Origin: an uncultured Oscillospiraceae bacterium
GTDB taxonomy: Bacteria; Bacillota; Clostridia; Oscillospirales; Oscillospiraceae
Direction of reading: 5' to 3'
NCBI GenBank assembly: GCA_910577915.1
Contig: CAJTOM010000046.1
Span: forward strand, 1-20,926
DNA: 20,926 nucleotides
The position numbers and the translations under genes were made by a program. The notes under the pieces were generated by a model. It was not told the origin of the DNA. It worked only from the letters and a program-made list of their open reading frames with translations, and searched no databases. This document shows positions 7,797 to 15,089 of the stretch, one piece after another (the stretch's first letter is position 1; each line of letters opens with the position of its first letter).

Positions 7797-9176
7797 TTAT
7801 GCGGGCAGGGCCGCCACAAGCTCCTTGAAGACCCGGCCCCGTTCCTCGAAGTTCCTGAAGCGGTCAAAGGAGGTGCTGGCCGGAGAGAGGAGCACCACGT
7901 CCCCCTCCCCTGTCCGCTCCGCCGCCAGCCGGACAGCGGCGGGGTAGTCGGACACCTCCACAATCTCCAGGCCGCAGGCGTTCTCCGCCCGCTCCGCCGC
8001 CTGCCGGATGGCGCCGGCGGTGGCCCCGCAGAGAATCAGAAGTTTTACATGGTCGTTGATCACCGGGCCCAGGGGGGCGTAGCTGACGCCCTTGTCCTTG
8101 CCGCCGGCGATGAGGACCACCCGCTCCGGAAAGGAGCGCAGGCCGGCCTCGGTGCGGCTGGGGCTGGAGGCGATGGAGTCGTTGTACCAGCGCACCCCCC
8201 GCCGGGTGCGCACCAGCTCGATGCGGTGCTCCACCCCGCCGAAGCTCCGGGCCAGGGTGCGGATAGTCTCGTCCCCCACCAGCCCCTGTACCGCACAGAT
8301 GGCGGCCATGTAGTTTTCCACGTTGTGGACCCCCGGCAGCAGGATGTCCCGCAGGGGCAGCACCTCCCGCGCCCCCGCCTCGTCCCGATACCAGACGGCG
8401 TCCCCCTCCAGCCAACAGCCCCGGTCCGGCTTGAAGCCGGAAGCTCGTGTAAAGTGTGAGACCTTTCCTGCCGTCTCCTGAGAGAGGCGGCGGGTGATCT
8501 CGTTGTCCCAATTGCACACCGCGCGATCCGATGGGCCCTGATAGTTCAGAAGCACGGCCTTGGCCCGGACGTACTCCTCCATATCCGTGTGCACGTCCAG
8601 ATGGTTGGGAGCCAGATTGGTCAGCACGGCGATATGGGGGCTCCGCCGCATGGTCAGCAGCTGGAAGGAGCTCAGCTCCACCACCGCCCAGTCGCCGGGG
8701 CGGATTGCCTCCGCCTCCCCCAGCAGCGGGCGGCCGATATTCCCCCCCAGGTGGACGGTGTGGCCGGCGGCCTGGAGCAGGCGGGCGATGATGGTGGTGG
8801 TGGTGGTCTTCCCGTCGCTGCCGGTGACCGCCAGAATGGGACAGGGGCAGACGTCAAAGAAGACCTCCATCTCCGAGGTGATCACGCTCCCACGGGCCGC
8901 CGCCTCCGCCAGATAGCGGGGGTGCAGGCCGGGGGTGCGGAAAATCACGTCCTGCTCCAGCCCCTCCAGATAGTCCGGCCCCAGGCGGAGCTTGCAGCCC
9001 GCCGCCTCCAGCTCGTCCCCCAGCGGCCCCAGCTCCGCCCGCTCCTTTTTGTCGCAGGCGGTTACGTCAATGCCCTCCTCCAGCAAGAGGCGCAGCAGCG
9101 GCCGGTTGCTTACGCCGATGCCGATGACGGCCACGCGCTTTCCCCCCAGGGAGCGCAGGTATTCCTGTCGTGTCAT
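7797..9176 (-). CDS. murD: UDP-N-acetylmuramoylalanine--D-glutamate ligase
   Basis: MurD adds D-glutamate to UDP-MurNAc-L-Ala in cytoplasmic peptidoglycan precursor synthesis. The 459-aa product is of normal length. The N-terminal Rossmann part begins GGKRVAVIGIGVSNRPLL. The ATP-binding loop is AVTGSDGKTTTTT, followed by HLGGNIGRPLL, ELSSFQL, LTNLAPNHLDVH, the Mur motif HNVENYMAAICA and C-terminal YNDSIASSP and IAGGKDKG. I chose ATG 9176 because GGGGGAGGGAC lies seven bases upstream; the longer frame to 9293 would run through the promoter. Yeast- or phage-like features are absent. It is first in the murD-yunB-ligA group and is divergent from the MATE gene. Confidence 0.97.
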   Translation of the reverse strand: MTRQEYLRSLGGKRVAVIGIGVSNRPLLRLLLEEGIDVTACDKKERAELGPLGDELEAAGCKLRLGPDYLEGLEQDVIFRTPGLHPRYLAEAAARGSVITSEMEVFFDVCPCPILAVTGSDGKTTTTTIIARLLQAAGHTVHLGGNIGRPLLGEAEAIRPGDWAVVELSSFQLLTMRRSPHIAVLTNLAPNHLDVHTDMEEYVRAKAVLLNYQGPSDRAVCNWDNEITRRLSQETAGKVSHFTRASGFKPDRGCWLEGDAVWYRDEAGAREVLPLRDILLPGVHNVENYMAAICAVQGLVGDETIRTLARSFGGVEHRIELVRTRRGVRWYNDSIASSPSRTEAGLRSFPERVVLIAGGKDKGVSYAPLGPVINDHVKLLILCGATAGAIRQAAERAENACGLEIVEVSDYPAAVRLAAERTGEGDVVLLSPASTSFDRFRNFEERGRVFKELVAALPA

Positions 9177-9213
9177 GTATGGGTCCCTCCCCCATTGAAT
9201 TTCAAGCTGTTTT

Positions 9214-9242
9214 ATTATATCACCAGACGGCGGCAAACACAA
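9214..9242 (-). promoter_or_regulatory. Extended -10 promoter for murD
   Basis: On the minus strand TTGTGT (9237-9242), a 17-bp spacer and TATAAT (9214-9219) are found; TGA before the -10 gives a TGNTATAAT extended element. It lies about 38 bases upstream of the murD start codon. Confidence 0.72.
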
Positions 9243-9286
9243 CAAAATTATCCGGGAGGGCGGCAGAGGAGATTCCGATTTTTCCC

Positions 9287-9315
9287 TTGCCACCGGCGGA
9301 CAGGGCTGGTATACT
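9287..9315 (+). promoter_or_regulatory. Promoter of the MATE exporter gene with palindromic -10 region
   Basis: TTGCCA (9287-9292), a 17-bp spacer and TATACT (9310-9315) precede the MATE ATG by 36 bases. The -10 is embedded in GGTATACTGTATACT, two GTATAC palindromes separated by one base, which could be a repressor operator. Confidence 0.7.
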
Positions 9316-9351
9316 GTATACTAAGACAAAAAAGCGGAATGGGAGCGCATC

Positions 9352-10773
9352 ATGGGAAAAGAAATACAATGGGACGCCTACCTCAGCCCCGGCGCGTCCA
9401 CCACCCTCTGGCAGCAGATGGGCCTCGTCATGCGGCTGAGCGTCCCGGCCATCCTGGCGGAGATCAGCGCCATCGCCATGCAGTACATAGACTCCGCCAT
9501 GGTGGGCTCCCTGGGAGCCAGCGCCACCGCCGCCATCGGCCTGGTCTCCACCACCACCTGGCTCTTCGGCGGTATCTGCATCTCCGCCGCCACCGGCTTC
9601 TCCGTGCAGATCGCCCACCTCATCGGCGGCGGACGGCGGGAGGCTGCCCAGGCCGTGCTGCGCCAGGGGCTCATGGTGGCCCTGGCCCTGGGGCTGGCGC
9701 TGGGGGCCGTGGGGGCCGGCATCAGCGGCAGCCTCCCCGTCTGGCTCCACGGCGCGGCGGACGTGTGCCCGGACGCGGGGCGGTACTTCCTCATCTTCGC
9801 CTGCACCCTGCCCTTCGTCCTGCTGCGGCAGACGGCGGGCAGCATGCTCCAATGCAGCGGAGACATGCGCGTCCCCAGCATGCTGAACATCCTCATGTGC
9901 GCTCTGGACGTGGTCTTCAACAGCCTCCTGATCTTCCCCTCGCGGACGCTGGCGGGGGGCTTCACCCTGCCGGGGGCGGGGCTGGGGGTCACCGGGGCGG
10001 CCCTGGGCACCGCCCTGGCGGAGGCGGTCACCTCCCTGCTGATGCTCTATTTCCTCTGCTTCCGCTCCCCCCTGCTGCGGCTGGCGAAGGGGGTGCCCTG
10101 GCGGCTGGAGAAAAAGTGCCTCGCCGCCGCCGCCCGGCTGTCCCTGCCCCTGGCCCTGGAGCGTATCATCCTGGGCGGGGCCCACATCGCCGCCACCCGC
10201 ATTGTGGCCCCCCTGGGCACGGTGGCGGTGGCGGCGGACTCCCTGGGGGTGACGGCGGAGAGCTTCTGCTATATGCCCGGCTACGGCATCGGCTCCGCCG
10301 CCACCACCCTGGTGGGGCAGAGCATCGGCGCGGAGCGCCGGGACCTGGCCAGGCGGTTTGCCAACCTGTCCGTGGCCCTGGGCGTGGCCATCATGGCCTG
10401 TACCGGGGCGCTGATGTACCTGCTGGCCCCGTGGCTGTTCTCCCTGCTGACCCCGGACCCCGCCATCCGGGAGCTGGGGAGCCGGGTGCTGCGGATCGAG
10501 GCCTTTGCCGAGCCGCTGTTCGCCGCCTCCATCGTGGTGGCCGGGGCCCTGCGGGGCGCGGGGGACACCCTGGCGCCCAGCATCCTGAACCTGGTGAGCA
10601 TGTGGGGCGTGCGCATCACCGCCGCCAGCCTCCTGGCCCCCCGGATGGGGCTGGTGGGGGTGTGGCTGGCCATGTGCGTGGAGCTGTGCGTGCGGGGCGT
10701 GCTGTTTCTGGTGCGGCTGCTGCGGGGGAAGTGGCTGGACAGCGCCGCGGGGCGGGGGATCGCCGGGACATAG
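9352..10773 (+). CDS. MATE family multidrug/toxin efflux transporter
   Basis: This 473-aa inner membrane protein has about 12 hydrophobic segments arranged as two MatE halves. The N-terminal half starts with the characteristic LSVPAILAEISAIAMQYIDS and AMVGSLGASATAAIGL; the second half repeats this pattern around LSLPLALERIILGGAHIAAT and YGIGSAATTLVGQSIGAERR. MATE proteins export cationic compounds by sodium or proton antiport; the substrate cannot be predicted here. The ATG at 9352 follows GGGAG after eight bases. It is monocistronic, with its own promoter (9287-9315) upstream and an 18-bp terminator hairpin downstream, and is divergent from murD. The coding sequence is strongly GC-rich like the surrounding genes, with no sign of recent transfer. 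Confidence 0.93.
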   Translation: MGKEIQWDAYLSPGASTTLWQQMGLVMRLSVPAILAEISAIAMQYIDSAMVGSLGASATAAIGLVSTTTWLFGGICISAATGFSVQIAHLIGGGRREAAQAVLRQGLMVALALGLALGAVGAGISGSLPVWLHGAADVCPDAGRYFLIFACTLPFVLLRQTAGSMLQCSGDMRVPSMLNILMCALDVVFNSLLIFPSRTLAGGFTLPGAGLGVTGAALGTALAEAVTSLLMLYFLCFRSPLLRLAKGVPWRLEKKCLAAAARLSLPLALERIILGGAHIAATRIVAPLGTVAVAADSLGVTAESFCYMPGYGIGSAATTLVGQSIGAERRDLARRFANLSVALGVAIMACTGALMYLLAPWLFSLLTPDPAIRELGSRVLRIEAFAEPLFAASIVVAGALRGAGDTLAPSILNLVSMWGVRITAASLLAPRMGLVGVWLAMCVELCVRGVLFLVRLLRGKWLDSAAGRGIAGT

Positions 10774-10788
10774 TCCGCTTTGGATTGC

Positions 10789-10830
10789 AATAAGGTGAGG
10801 GCCGGCAAAACTGCCGGCCCTCACCTTATT
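10789..10830. terminator. Bidirectional terminator between the MATE gene and the convergent surface-protein gene
   Basis: An 18-bp perfect stem (10789-10806 with 10813-10830) encloses AAAACT. The stem ends AATAAGG/CCTTATT, giving short A/T-rich flanks on both strands. It sits 16 bases after the MATE stop and touches the stop codon of the convergent gene, so it can serve both transcripts. Confidence 0.8.
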
Positions 10831-12239
10831 TAGTCGATATACACCGCCCCGTTCTCCCAGCGGATGGTCCCGCCGAGGGCCTCCGTCAGGAAGCGAAGGG
10901 GCAGCATGGTCCGGCCGCCGGTGATCACCGCCGGGGTCCCGAGGGGGACCGGCGCGCCGTCCACCGCCGCCTCCGCAGAGCCGATGGTCAGGACCAGCTC
11001 GTGCTCCCCCTGCCGCACGGTGACGGTCTGGGCGGCCCCGTCCCAGGTGATGTCCGCGTTCAGCAAGTACGCCGCCCCCCGCACCGGGACCATGGTAAAG
11101 CCCGTATCGGTGATGTAGGGCTCCACGTCAAAGGAGACGGCGGCGCCCCGGTGATATAGGGCGAAGCCGGAGGGCGCCTGCGCCGTAAAGCTGACGGCGG
11201 TGCCGTCCGGCGTCACCTTTGACACGGCGGCGGCCCCCTTTTTCACGCCGGTTTTGCCGGAATAGATCCACTGGTTTCCCTGGCTGTCCCGATAGCGCCA
11301 GCCGGAGGGAAGGCCGTCTTCGCCGGTCTCCGGGATTTCAACCTCCGCCGCCGCCAGATATTCCCCTATGCTCCGTTCCGTAACGCTGTCCTGAATAATG
11401 GAGACCTGGTTATAGCCGGCCGTGTTCCCAAAATCGCCCGTCACGGCCAGCTGCACGGCACCGTCCGGCTGGAGGCGGGCCCGCTGTACGCTATAATAGC
11501 GGTCGCAGAGCTGCGCGCCGTCGGAGATCCGGGCCGTGCGCCGACCGCCGGCCTCCGTGCAGTAGGACAGGTACAGCGCCCCGCCGCCGGTAAACAGGGA
11601 AGCTTTCGCGAACCGGACCCCCTCCGGCAGGGAGAACAGCGTCTCCGTCCCGCCGCCGGGCAGCAGGGCGAGAACCCGGCCCGTATCGCCCCACTCCTCA
11701 AAGCAGGGCCTCCCGTTCCACAGGACAGGCTCGCTCGCTTGCGTGGGGTCCACGGGGAGGGCGCAGCGGGTCAGCTGCACCCCGTCCCAGCAGACGAGCT
11801 GGGACTCCTCCTCCCACACCGCGCCCTCGGCGCTCAGGCCGGCCCGGTTCGCGCTGGCCTGCTGGGCGGCCACCTGCCCATCGCGAAAGAGAACCACCCG
11901 CCTGTCCGCGTCCACGTTGGGCCGGTCCTCCAGGGTGACCCACAGGCCGCCGGAGGCGGCGGGCTCCATCTTCAGGAAATGCAGTCCGGCCCCCACCATA
12001 TCGGGCGTGTAGACGACCGCGCTCCCTGTACCGTCGACGGGGACGGCGATGATCTTGTCCTCCGATGCCATGAAGTACAGCGTCCCGCCGCCCTCCGCCA
12101 TGTCGGAGATATACTCGCCCTCACCCAGGGCCTCCAGCCCGCCTCCGCCGTGGACGGTGACGGCGGCGGCCAGGGCCGGGGATGCGCTCAGGGAGAGGGT
12201 CAGGAGCAGGGCACATAGAATCGAACGTATTTTTCGCAT
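10830..12239 (-). CDS. Exported protein with C-terminal copper-amine-oxidase-N-like (stalk) domain
   Basis: This 469-aa protein begins with a clear signal peptide (MRKIRSILCALLLTLSLSAS, then PALAAA as cleavage region). Residues about 35-320 contain repeated short beta-rich units such as GGTLYFMASEDKIIAVPV and GGALYLSYC, suggestive of a beta-propeller-like fold. Residues about 370-469 resemble the copper amine oxidase N-terminal domain (PF07833): TMVPVRGAAYLL, a VDGAPVPLGTPAVI segment, GRTMLPLRFLTEALGG and IRWENG. In Firmicutes this domain is common in cell-surface proteins and does not imply amine oxidase activity. Start ATG 12239 has GAGGT upstream. Its ligand and partners are unknown. It is the last gene of a minus-strand group of secreted or unrecognised proteins. 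Confidence 0.8.
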   Translation of the reverse strand: MRKIRSILCALLLTLSLSASPALAAAVTVHGGGGLEALGEGEYISDMAEGGGTLYFMASEDKIIAVPVDGTGSAVVYTPDMVGAGLHFLKMEPAASGGLWVTLEDRPNVDADRRVVLFRDGQVAAQQASANRAGLSAEGAVWEEESQLVCWDGVQLTRCALPVDPTQASEPVLWNGRPCFEEWGDTGRVLALLPGGGTETLFSLPEGVRFAKASLFTGGGALYLSYCTEAGGRRTARISDGAQLCDRYYSVQRARLQPDGAVQLAVTGDFGNTAGYNQVSIIQDSVTERSIGEYLAAAEVEIPETGEDGLPSGWRYRDSQGNQWIYSGKTGVKKGAAAVSKVTPDGTAVSFTAQAPSGFALYHRGAAVSFDVEPYITDTGFTMVPVRGAAYLLNADITWDGAAQTVTVRQGEHELVLTIGSAEAAVDGAPVPLGTPAVITGGRTMLPLRFLTEALGGTIRWENGAVYID

Positions 12240-12248
12240 GGTTTTACC

Positions 12249-12391
12249 TCAATTTCCCAGGTCTCTGGAGTACCTGTCCTCGGGGCTCATAACGCTGGCC
12301 GCGTGGCCGTTATTACGGCTGCGCCGTTGATCTCCGCGTAAAATGAGCTGCTCCCGCCGCCGTTTTCGTGGACAATCGTCTGGTCGGTGAT
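12249..12391 (-). pseudogene. Possible remnant of a protein-coding gene, frame-disrupted
   Basis: Between the two neighbouring genes the minus strand keeps a coding look in two frames. One frame (12391 down to the TGA at 12287-12289) reads ITDQTIVHENGGGSSSFYAE and then INGAAVIT; another, ending at the TGA at 12249, reads GHAASVMSPEDRYSRDLGN. A single indel would join them. There is no start codon or ribosome binding site. I do not recognise a family, and chance is possible for so short a stretch. Confidence 0.28.
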
Positions 12392-12402
12392 CTAAGGGGC
12401 AC

Positions 12403-12966
12403 TCAGACGCCGATCTGCTGCAGCACGCTGCTGAGCTTTTCGTACAGACGGGCCTCCCGGTCCCGGTAAAATGCGCCCGACGCGGGGTCGTACTTCTGGA
12501 AGGAGGCGCGGTACCGGACCCAGTCCAGAAGGTTGCCCCGGCAGTCCTCAAAGCTCAGGGCGCTGGAGATGTCGGACACCCACGCCCCGCACCGCTCTCC
12601 CACCGGGGACAGGGACAGCCCCTTCTTCTCGCCGCAGCCCAGAAGCCGCCGGTCATCCGCGTTGATAATCCCGAATTTTTCCAGATCCCGCGCAAACGCA
12701 ACGTACTCCTCACGGGACATCTCCCGGGGCCGGTAGGTGTCCGCGAGATACTTTTTCTGCTCGTCCGTCAGCTTGACCCGGTCCGTTTTCTCCGTCCTGG
12801 CGGCCTGGATGTCGGCGGCCGTGTAGGCCGCGATCTTCTCCTGGGCAATCTTCTGGGCCTCTTTCAGGTAAGAGCCCTTCAGCGTGGCCACGGCCACATT
12901 GCCGTGCTCGGTGCCCGGCACGCGGGTGAACCAGGACGTATTGAGCGTGATGATGCCGTCTCCCAT
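12403..12966 (-). CDS. Conserved-looking protein of unknown function, 187 aa
   Basis: I do not recognise this family. The product starts MGDGIITLNTSWFTRVPGTE, has no signal peptide or membrane segment, and is rich in charged residues, with a predicted helical centre (GSYLKEAQKIAQEKIAAYTA and the following KLTDEQKKYLADTY). There are two cysteines in the C-terminal half (GCGEKKG, ERCGAW) plus one in FEDCRGN. AAGGAGG lies upstream of ATG 12966 at slightly wide spacing. Codon use is GC-rich like the housekeeping genes, so the frame looks genuinely coding. It follows the secreted protein gene at 13008 by 41 bases and may be co-transcribed with it. A cytoplasmic location is inferred from lack of an export signal. 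Confidence 0.7.
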   Translation of the reverse strand: MGDGIITLNTSWFTRVPGTEHGNVAVATLKGSYLKEAQKIAQEKIAAYTAADIQAARTEKTDRVKLTDEQKKYLADTYRPREMSREEYVAFARDLEKFGIINADDRRLLGCGEKKGLSLSPVGERCGAWVSDISSALSFEDCRGNLLDWVRYRASFQKYDPASGAFYRDREARLYEKLSSVLQQIGV

Positions 12967-13007
12967 AAGATGAAATCCTCCTTGTATGATGTGAGTTGCT
13001 GCTTGTT

Positions 13008-13736
13008 TTATCGTTTATCGCTGTTGACTGTCAGGCCGGCGGAGATTCCAAACCCGCCCTGCTGTCCGCTGTTGGGTCCGCTTGTGCGGATAAACATGAA
13101 CGAGCCTCTGACACCAACATGATAATAGTCGTTGATGTTTTCCGGCATGAAGAAATATTCATCCACGGTTACCTGTGTATGTTTTCCGGTCACAGTAATT
13201 CGCTTGGTTGCTGTCCCATTTATACAGGTACTTGTGGGGGTATATTCAATATACTGCGGACTTTCAGCGATACAAGTAAACACAGATGAAACGTCCCAAC
13301 CAACAAAAAGAACCTTTTTCCCGGCCAAAGTGGGATCGTTTGCAACACCGGTGGAAAGTTCTTTAATGACCGACTGAAGCCCAGCATTAGTAAGGTTCAA
13401 CGACTGGAACTGCCCTTTCGAGGTAAAGCGAACCGAACGCGTAATATCGTTGATAATATACATCGTTCCCTGTTCGCCCTCATACACGGCGATGATCGGA
13501 TGCACTGTGATAGAATTAACATAGACGTCCGGGTCGTTGCTGATGATCTTGGAGTTGACATCCGCTGTTAAACCATCGTCCAGCGATACAGCTTCCACCC
13601 TTGTTGTACTAGAGTCCGGATCAATTTCTGTCAGATCCAGAAAGCGGTAAGCATTGCCTTTGGAAGCAGCCGCCGGAACGCTCATGCCAATGATAAACAT
13701 GAACAGCAGCAACATAGATAAGCAGCGTTTTTTCAT
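13008..13736 (-). CDS. Secreted protein of unknown function, AT-rich gene
   Basis: The 242-aa product has a typical signal peptide (MKKRCLSMLLLFMFIIGMSV, cleavage near PAAASKG). The mature part is beta-rich without recognisable enzyme motifs; it contains two cysteines about 16 residues apart (VFTCIAESPQYIEY and TSTCINGT) that could form a disulfide outside the cell, and a glycine-rich end (GQQGGFGISAG). AAAGGAG lies just before ATG 13736, and a near-consensus promoter is found at 13871-13899. Its base composition and codon use are clearly more AT-rich than the genes on either side, which suggests acquisition by transfer or a different selective history. Function and family were not recognised. 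Confidence 0.8.
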   Translation of the reverse strand: MKKRCLSMLLLFMFIIGMSVPAAASKGNAYRFLDLTEIDPDSSTTRVEAVSLDDGLTADVNSKIISNDPDVYVNSITVHPIIAVYEGEQGTMYIINDITRSVRFTSKGQFQSLNLTNAGLQSVIKELSTGVANDPTLAGKKVLFVGWDVSSVFTCIAESPQYIEYTPTSTCINGTATKRITVTGKHTQVTVDEYFFMPENINDYYHVGVRGSFMFIRTSGPNSGQQGGFGISAGLTVNSDKR

Positions 13737-13870
13737 ATTCTACTCCTTTAGAAAAAAATATCCATGAAAACCACCGCAGCCCGCCTCTCAAATACGTCTG
13801 ATGCGGCCCGTTCATCATCCGATCTTCCAATTTTCTGTTAACGTTTTCTTTGCATATATTTTATAACTTT

Positions 13871-13899
13871 ATATTATCATACAGAGATATATTTGTCAA
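13871..13899 (-). promoter_or_regulatory. Consensus promoter for the AT-rich secreted protein gene
   Basis: On the minus strand TTGACA (13894-13899), 17 bases, then TAATAT (13871-13876). This predicts a leader of about 128 nt before ATG 13736. The gap 13737-14001 otherwise holds this leader, an AT-rich stretch and the hairpin at 13961-13988. Confidence 0.82.
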
Positions 13900-13960
13900 T
13901 ACTGCACATTAATTAATCCAAATCCGGGAAATTTGTCACTATTGCAGCAATCCAGCCGAA

Positions 13961-13988
13961 GAGCGGGAGCGCCGGGGCGCTCCCGCTC
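13961..13988. terminator. GC-rich hairpin after the secreted protein gene
   Basis: A 13-bp perfect stem (13961-13973 with 13976-13988) lies 14 bases downstream of the stop codon of the minus-strand gene at 14002. There is only a minimal loop and no strong T-run on the minus strand, so termination is likely but not certain. Its stem shares AGCGGGAGC/GCTCCCGCT with the terminator at 15972-15999. Confidence 0.55.
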
Positions 13989-14001
13989 TGTTATGCCGGG
14001 A

Positions 14002-14484
14002 TCAATACTGCAATTTATAGTACGCGGTGCACCGGCTGGGGCCGTCGTTGGTGCTCACGCGGAAGGTGTACTTCTCCCCGACGATCAGATTCTCCGCCGC
14101 TATGGAGTTGCCCAGGGGAATATCCGCATAATACTCGGACACCTCGTTGCCCTCGGCGTCAAGGCAGACCACGTTATAGGTCTCCGTCATCGTCGCGCTG
14201 GTGATGGTGAAAAGGGCGGTTTCGTGCTCTGCGGTGAAGCTGGTAATCTTGGTGCCCGCAGTGCCGGTGCTGTTGTTCTTCTTGAGCAGGACGGTGCCCT
14301 CCCGCACGGTATAGTCGCTGGCGAGGGCGATCTGGGTCTCCTCCTCCGTCATAACATGGAGCGTCACATAGTGGTTGTCCTGGGGAACGGAGACCTCCTC
14401 CGCCGCGAAGGCGGACACGGACAGGGACAGAAGCATCGCCAGCGCCAGCGCCGCGCTGAACAGCCCCTTTTTCATGTTGCGCAT
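14002..14484 (-). CDS. Small secreted protein of unknown function, divergent from padR
   Basis: This 160-aa protein starts with a clear signal peptide (MRNMKKGLFSAALALAMLLS, cleavage after AFA-A). The mature part of about 130 residues looks like an all-beta domain with many Thr, Val and Glu residues (HYVTLHVMTEEETQIALA, FTITSATMTETYNVV) and ends SRCTAYYKLQY; there are only two cysteines. I recognise no family. ATG 14484 is chosen over the in-frame ATG 14475 because GGTAGG lies about eight bases upstream of the former. A consensus promoter at 14618-14646 gives a leader of about 125 nt. Divergent, closely spaced promoters suggest that the neighbouring PadR protein controls it; that link is inferred. 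Confidence 0.8.
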   Translation of the reverse strand: MRNMKKGLFSAALALAMLLSLSVSAFAAEEVSVPQDNHYVTLHVMTEEETQIALASDYTVREGTVLLKKNNSTGTAGTKITSFTAEHETALFTITSATMTETYNVVCLDAEGNEVSEYYADIPLGNSIAAENLIVGEKYTFRVSTNDGPSRCTAYYKLQY

Positions 14485-14617
14485 GTTTTTGACCTACCTT
14501 TCTTGTCTGTTATGTGTGTGTTTGCGGGACTATACTTGGTGCCGCAGAGGGAGCAAGACGAGGCGCACCACACCTCTTTCAATCCATGGCCCCACCCCCT
14601 TCTCTGTTTCTGCGCCC

Positions 14618-14646
14618 ATATTACCATGTACAACTATGTTTGTCAA
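14618..14646 (-). promoter_or_regulatory. Promoter of the divergent secreted protein gene
   Basis: On the minus strand TTGACA (14641-14646), a 17-bp spacer and TAATAT (14618-14623). Its -35 box is nine bases from the -35 box of the plus-strand padR promoter. Confidence 0.85.
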
Positions 14647-14684
14647 TGCTATATATTGACTTTTTGAAAATTTCACTATATAAT
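14640..14684 (+). promoter_or_regulatory. padR promoter and candidate operator
   Basis: TTGACT (14656-14661), 17 bases and a perfect TATAAT (14679-14684) drive padR. The two divergent -35 boxes form GTCAAT-GCTATAT-ATTGAC, a perfect 6+6 inverted repeat. A second, imperfect repeat pairs TATATATTG (near 14651) with CACTATATA (14674-14682). Either could be the PadR binding site; autoregulation is usual for this family but is not shown here. Confidence 0.75.
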
Positions 14685-14720
14685 CACTGTCAACACCACT
14701 ACAGAAAGGAGGCCGCAGCC

Positions 14721-15089
14721 ATAGGTGAAAAGGGAGACGCAACAGGACACTCTTTCCTGGCGTATTTCAAGCGGGCCACCAGTCCTCTGGTCGTCCTGCG
14801 GCTGCTGGGAGAGCGGCCCATGTACGGCTATGAGCTGACCCAGGAGCTGAAGAAGCGGAGCGGCGGGGCCTTTACCATCTCCGTGCTCTACCCTGTCCTC
14901 TACCGGCTGGAGGAGCAGGGGTATGTGGAGGTGGTGCGCAGCGAGGTGTCCGACAACCGGGCCAGAAGCTACTACGGCATCACGCAGCGGGGAGAGGCTT
15001 ATCTGCAGGAGACCTGGAGGGAGTATCAACGCATCTCCTCCGTCTTCTGCGATCTGATGAAAGGAGTAATAGAGGATGACGCGCAGTGA
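14721..15089 (+). CDS. PadR family transcriptional regulator, apparent AUA start codon
   Basis: The product (about 122 aa) is a winged-helix PadR-type repressor: PLVVLRLLGERPMYGYELTQ, then LKKRSGGAFTISVLYPVLYRLEEQGYV with the recognition helix and wing, then YYGITQRGEAYLQETWREYQ. No ATG, GTG or TTG exists in frame between the transcription start near 14691 and the conserved domain. A strong AAAGGAGG (14705-14712) lies exactly eight bases before ATA at 14721, followed by GGT GAA AAG. The open frame does extend up to 14514 but passes through the promoter, so that start is unlikely. AUA initiation, or a weakened start by an ATG-to-ATA change, is inferred. The stop overlaps the next gene by 14 bases, implying translational coupling. 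Confidence 0.88.
   Translation: MGEKGDATGHSFLAYFKRATSPLVVLRLLGERPMYGYELTQELKKRSGGAFTISVLYPVLYRLEEQGYVEVVRSEVSDNRARSYYGITQRGEAYLQETWREYQRISSVFCDLMKGVIEDDAQ

Noticed and set aside
8589..10793. Long plus-strand frame crossing murD and the MATE gene
   Set aside because: It runs antisense through murD, over both promoters, and out of frame in the MATE gene; the protein is a repetitive Gly/Arg/Pro-rich shadow.
9220..10824. Long minus-strand frame opposite the MATE gene
   Set aside because: Gln/Gly/His-rich shadow of a GC-rich gene; the plus strand has the MATE signature.
13621..13830. 69-codon minus-strand leader ORF overlapping the AT-rich secreted gene
   Set aside because: It begins at TTG without a ribosome binding site and overlaps the signal peptide of the real gene out of frame; kept only as leader sequence.
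14514..14720. Upstream extension of padR to an ATG at 14514
   Set aside because: It would pass through the padR promoter and the leader of the divergent gene, and the added residues do not resemble PadR.
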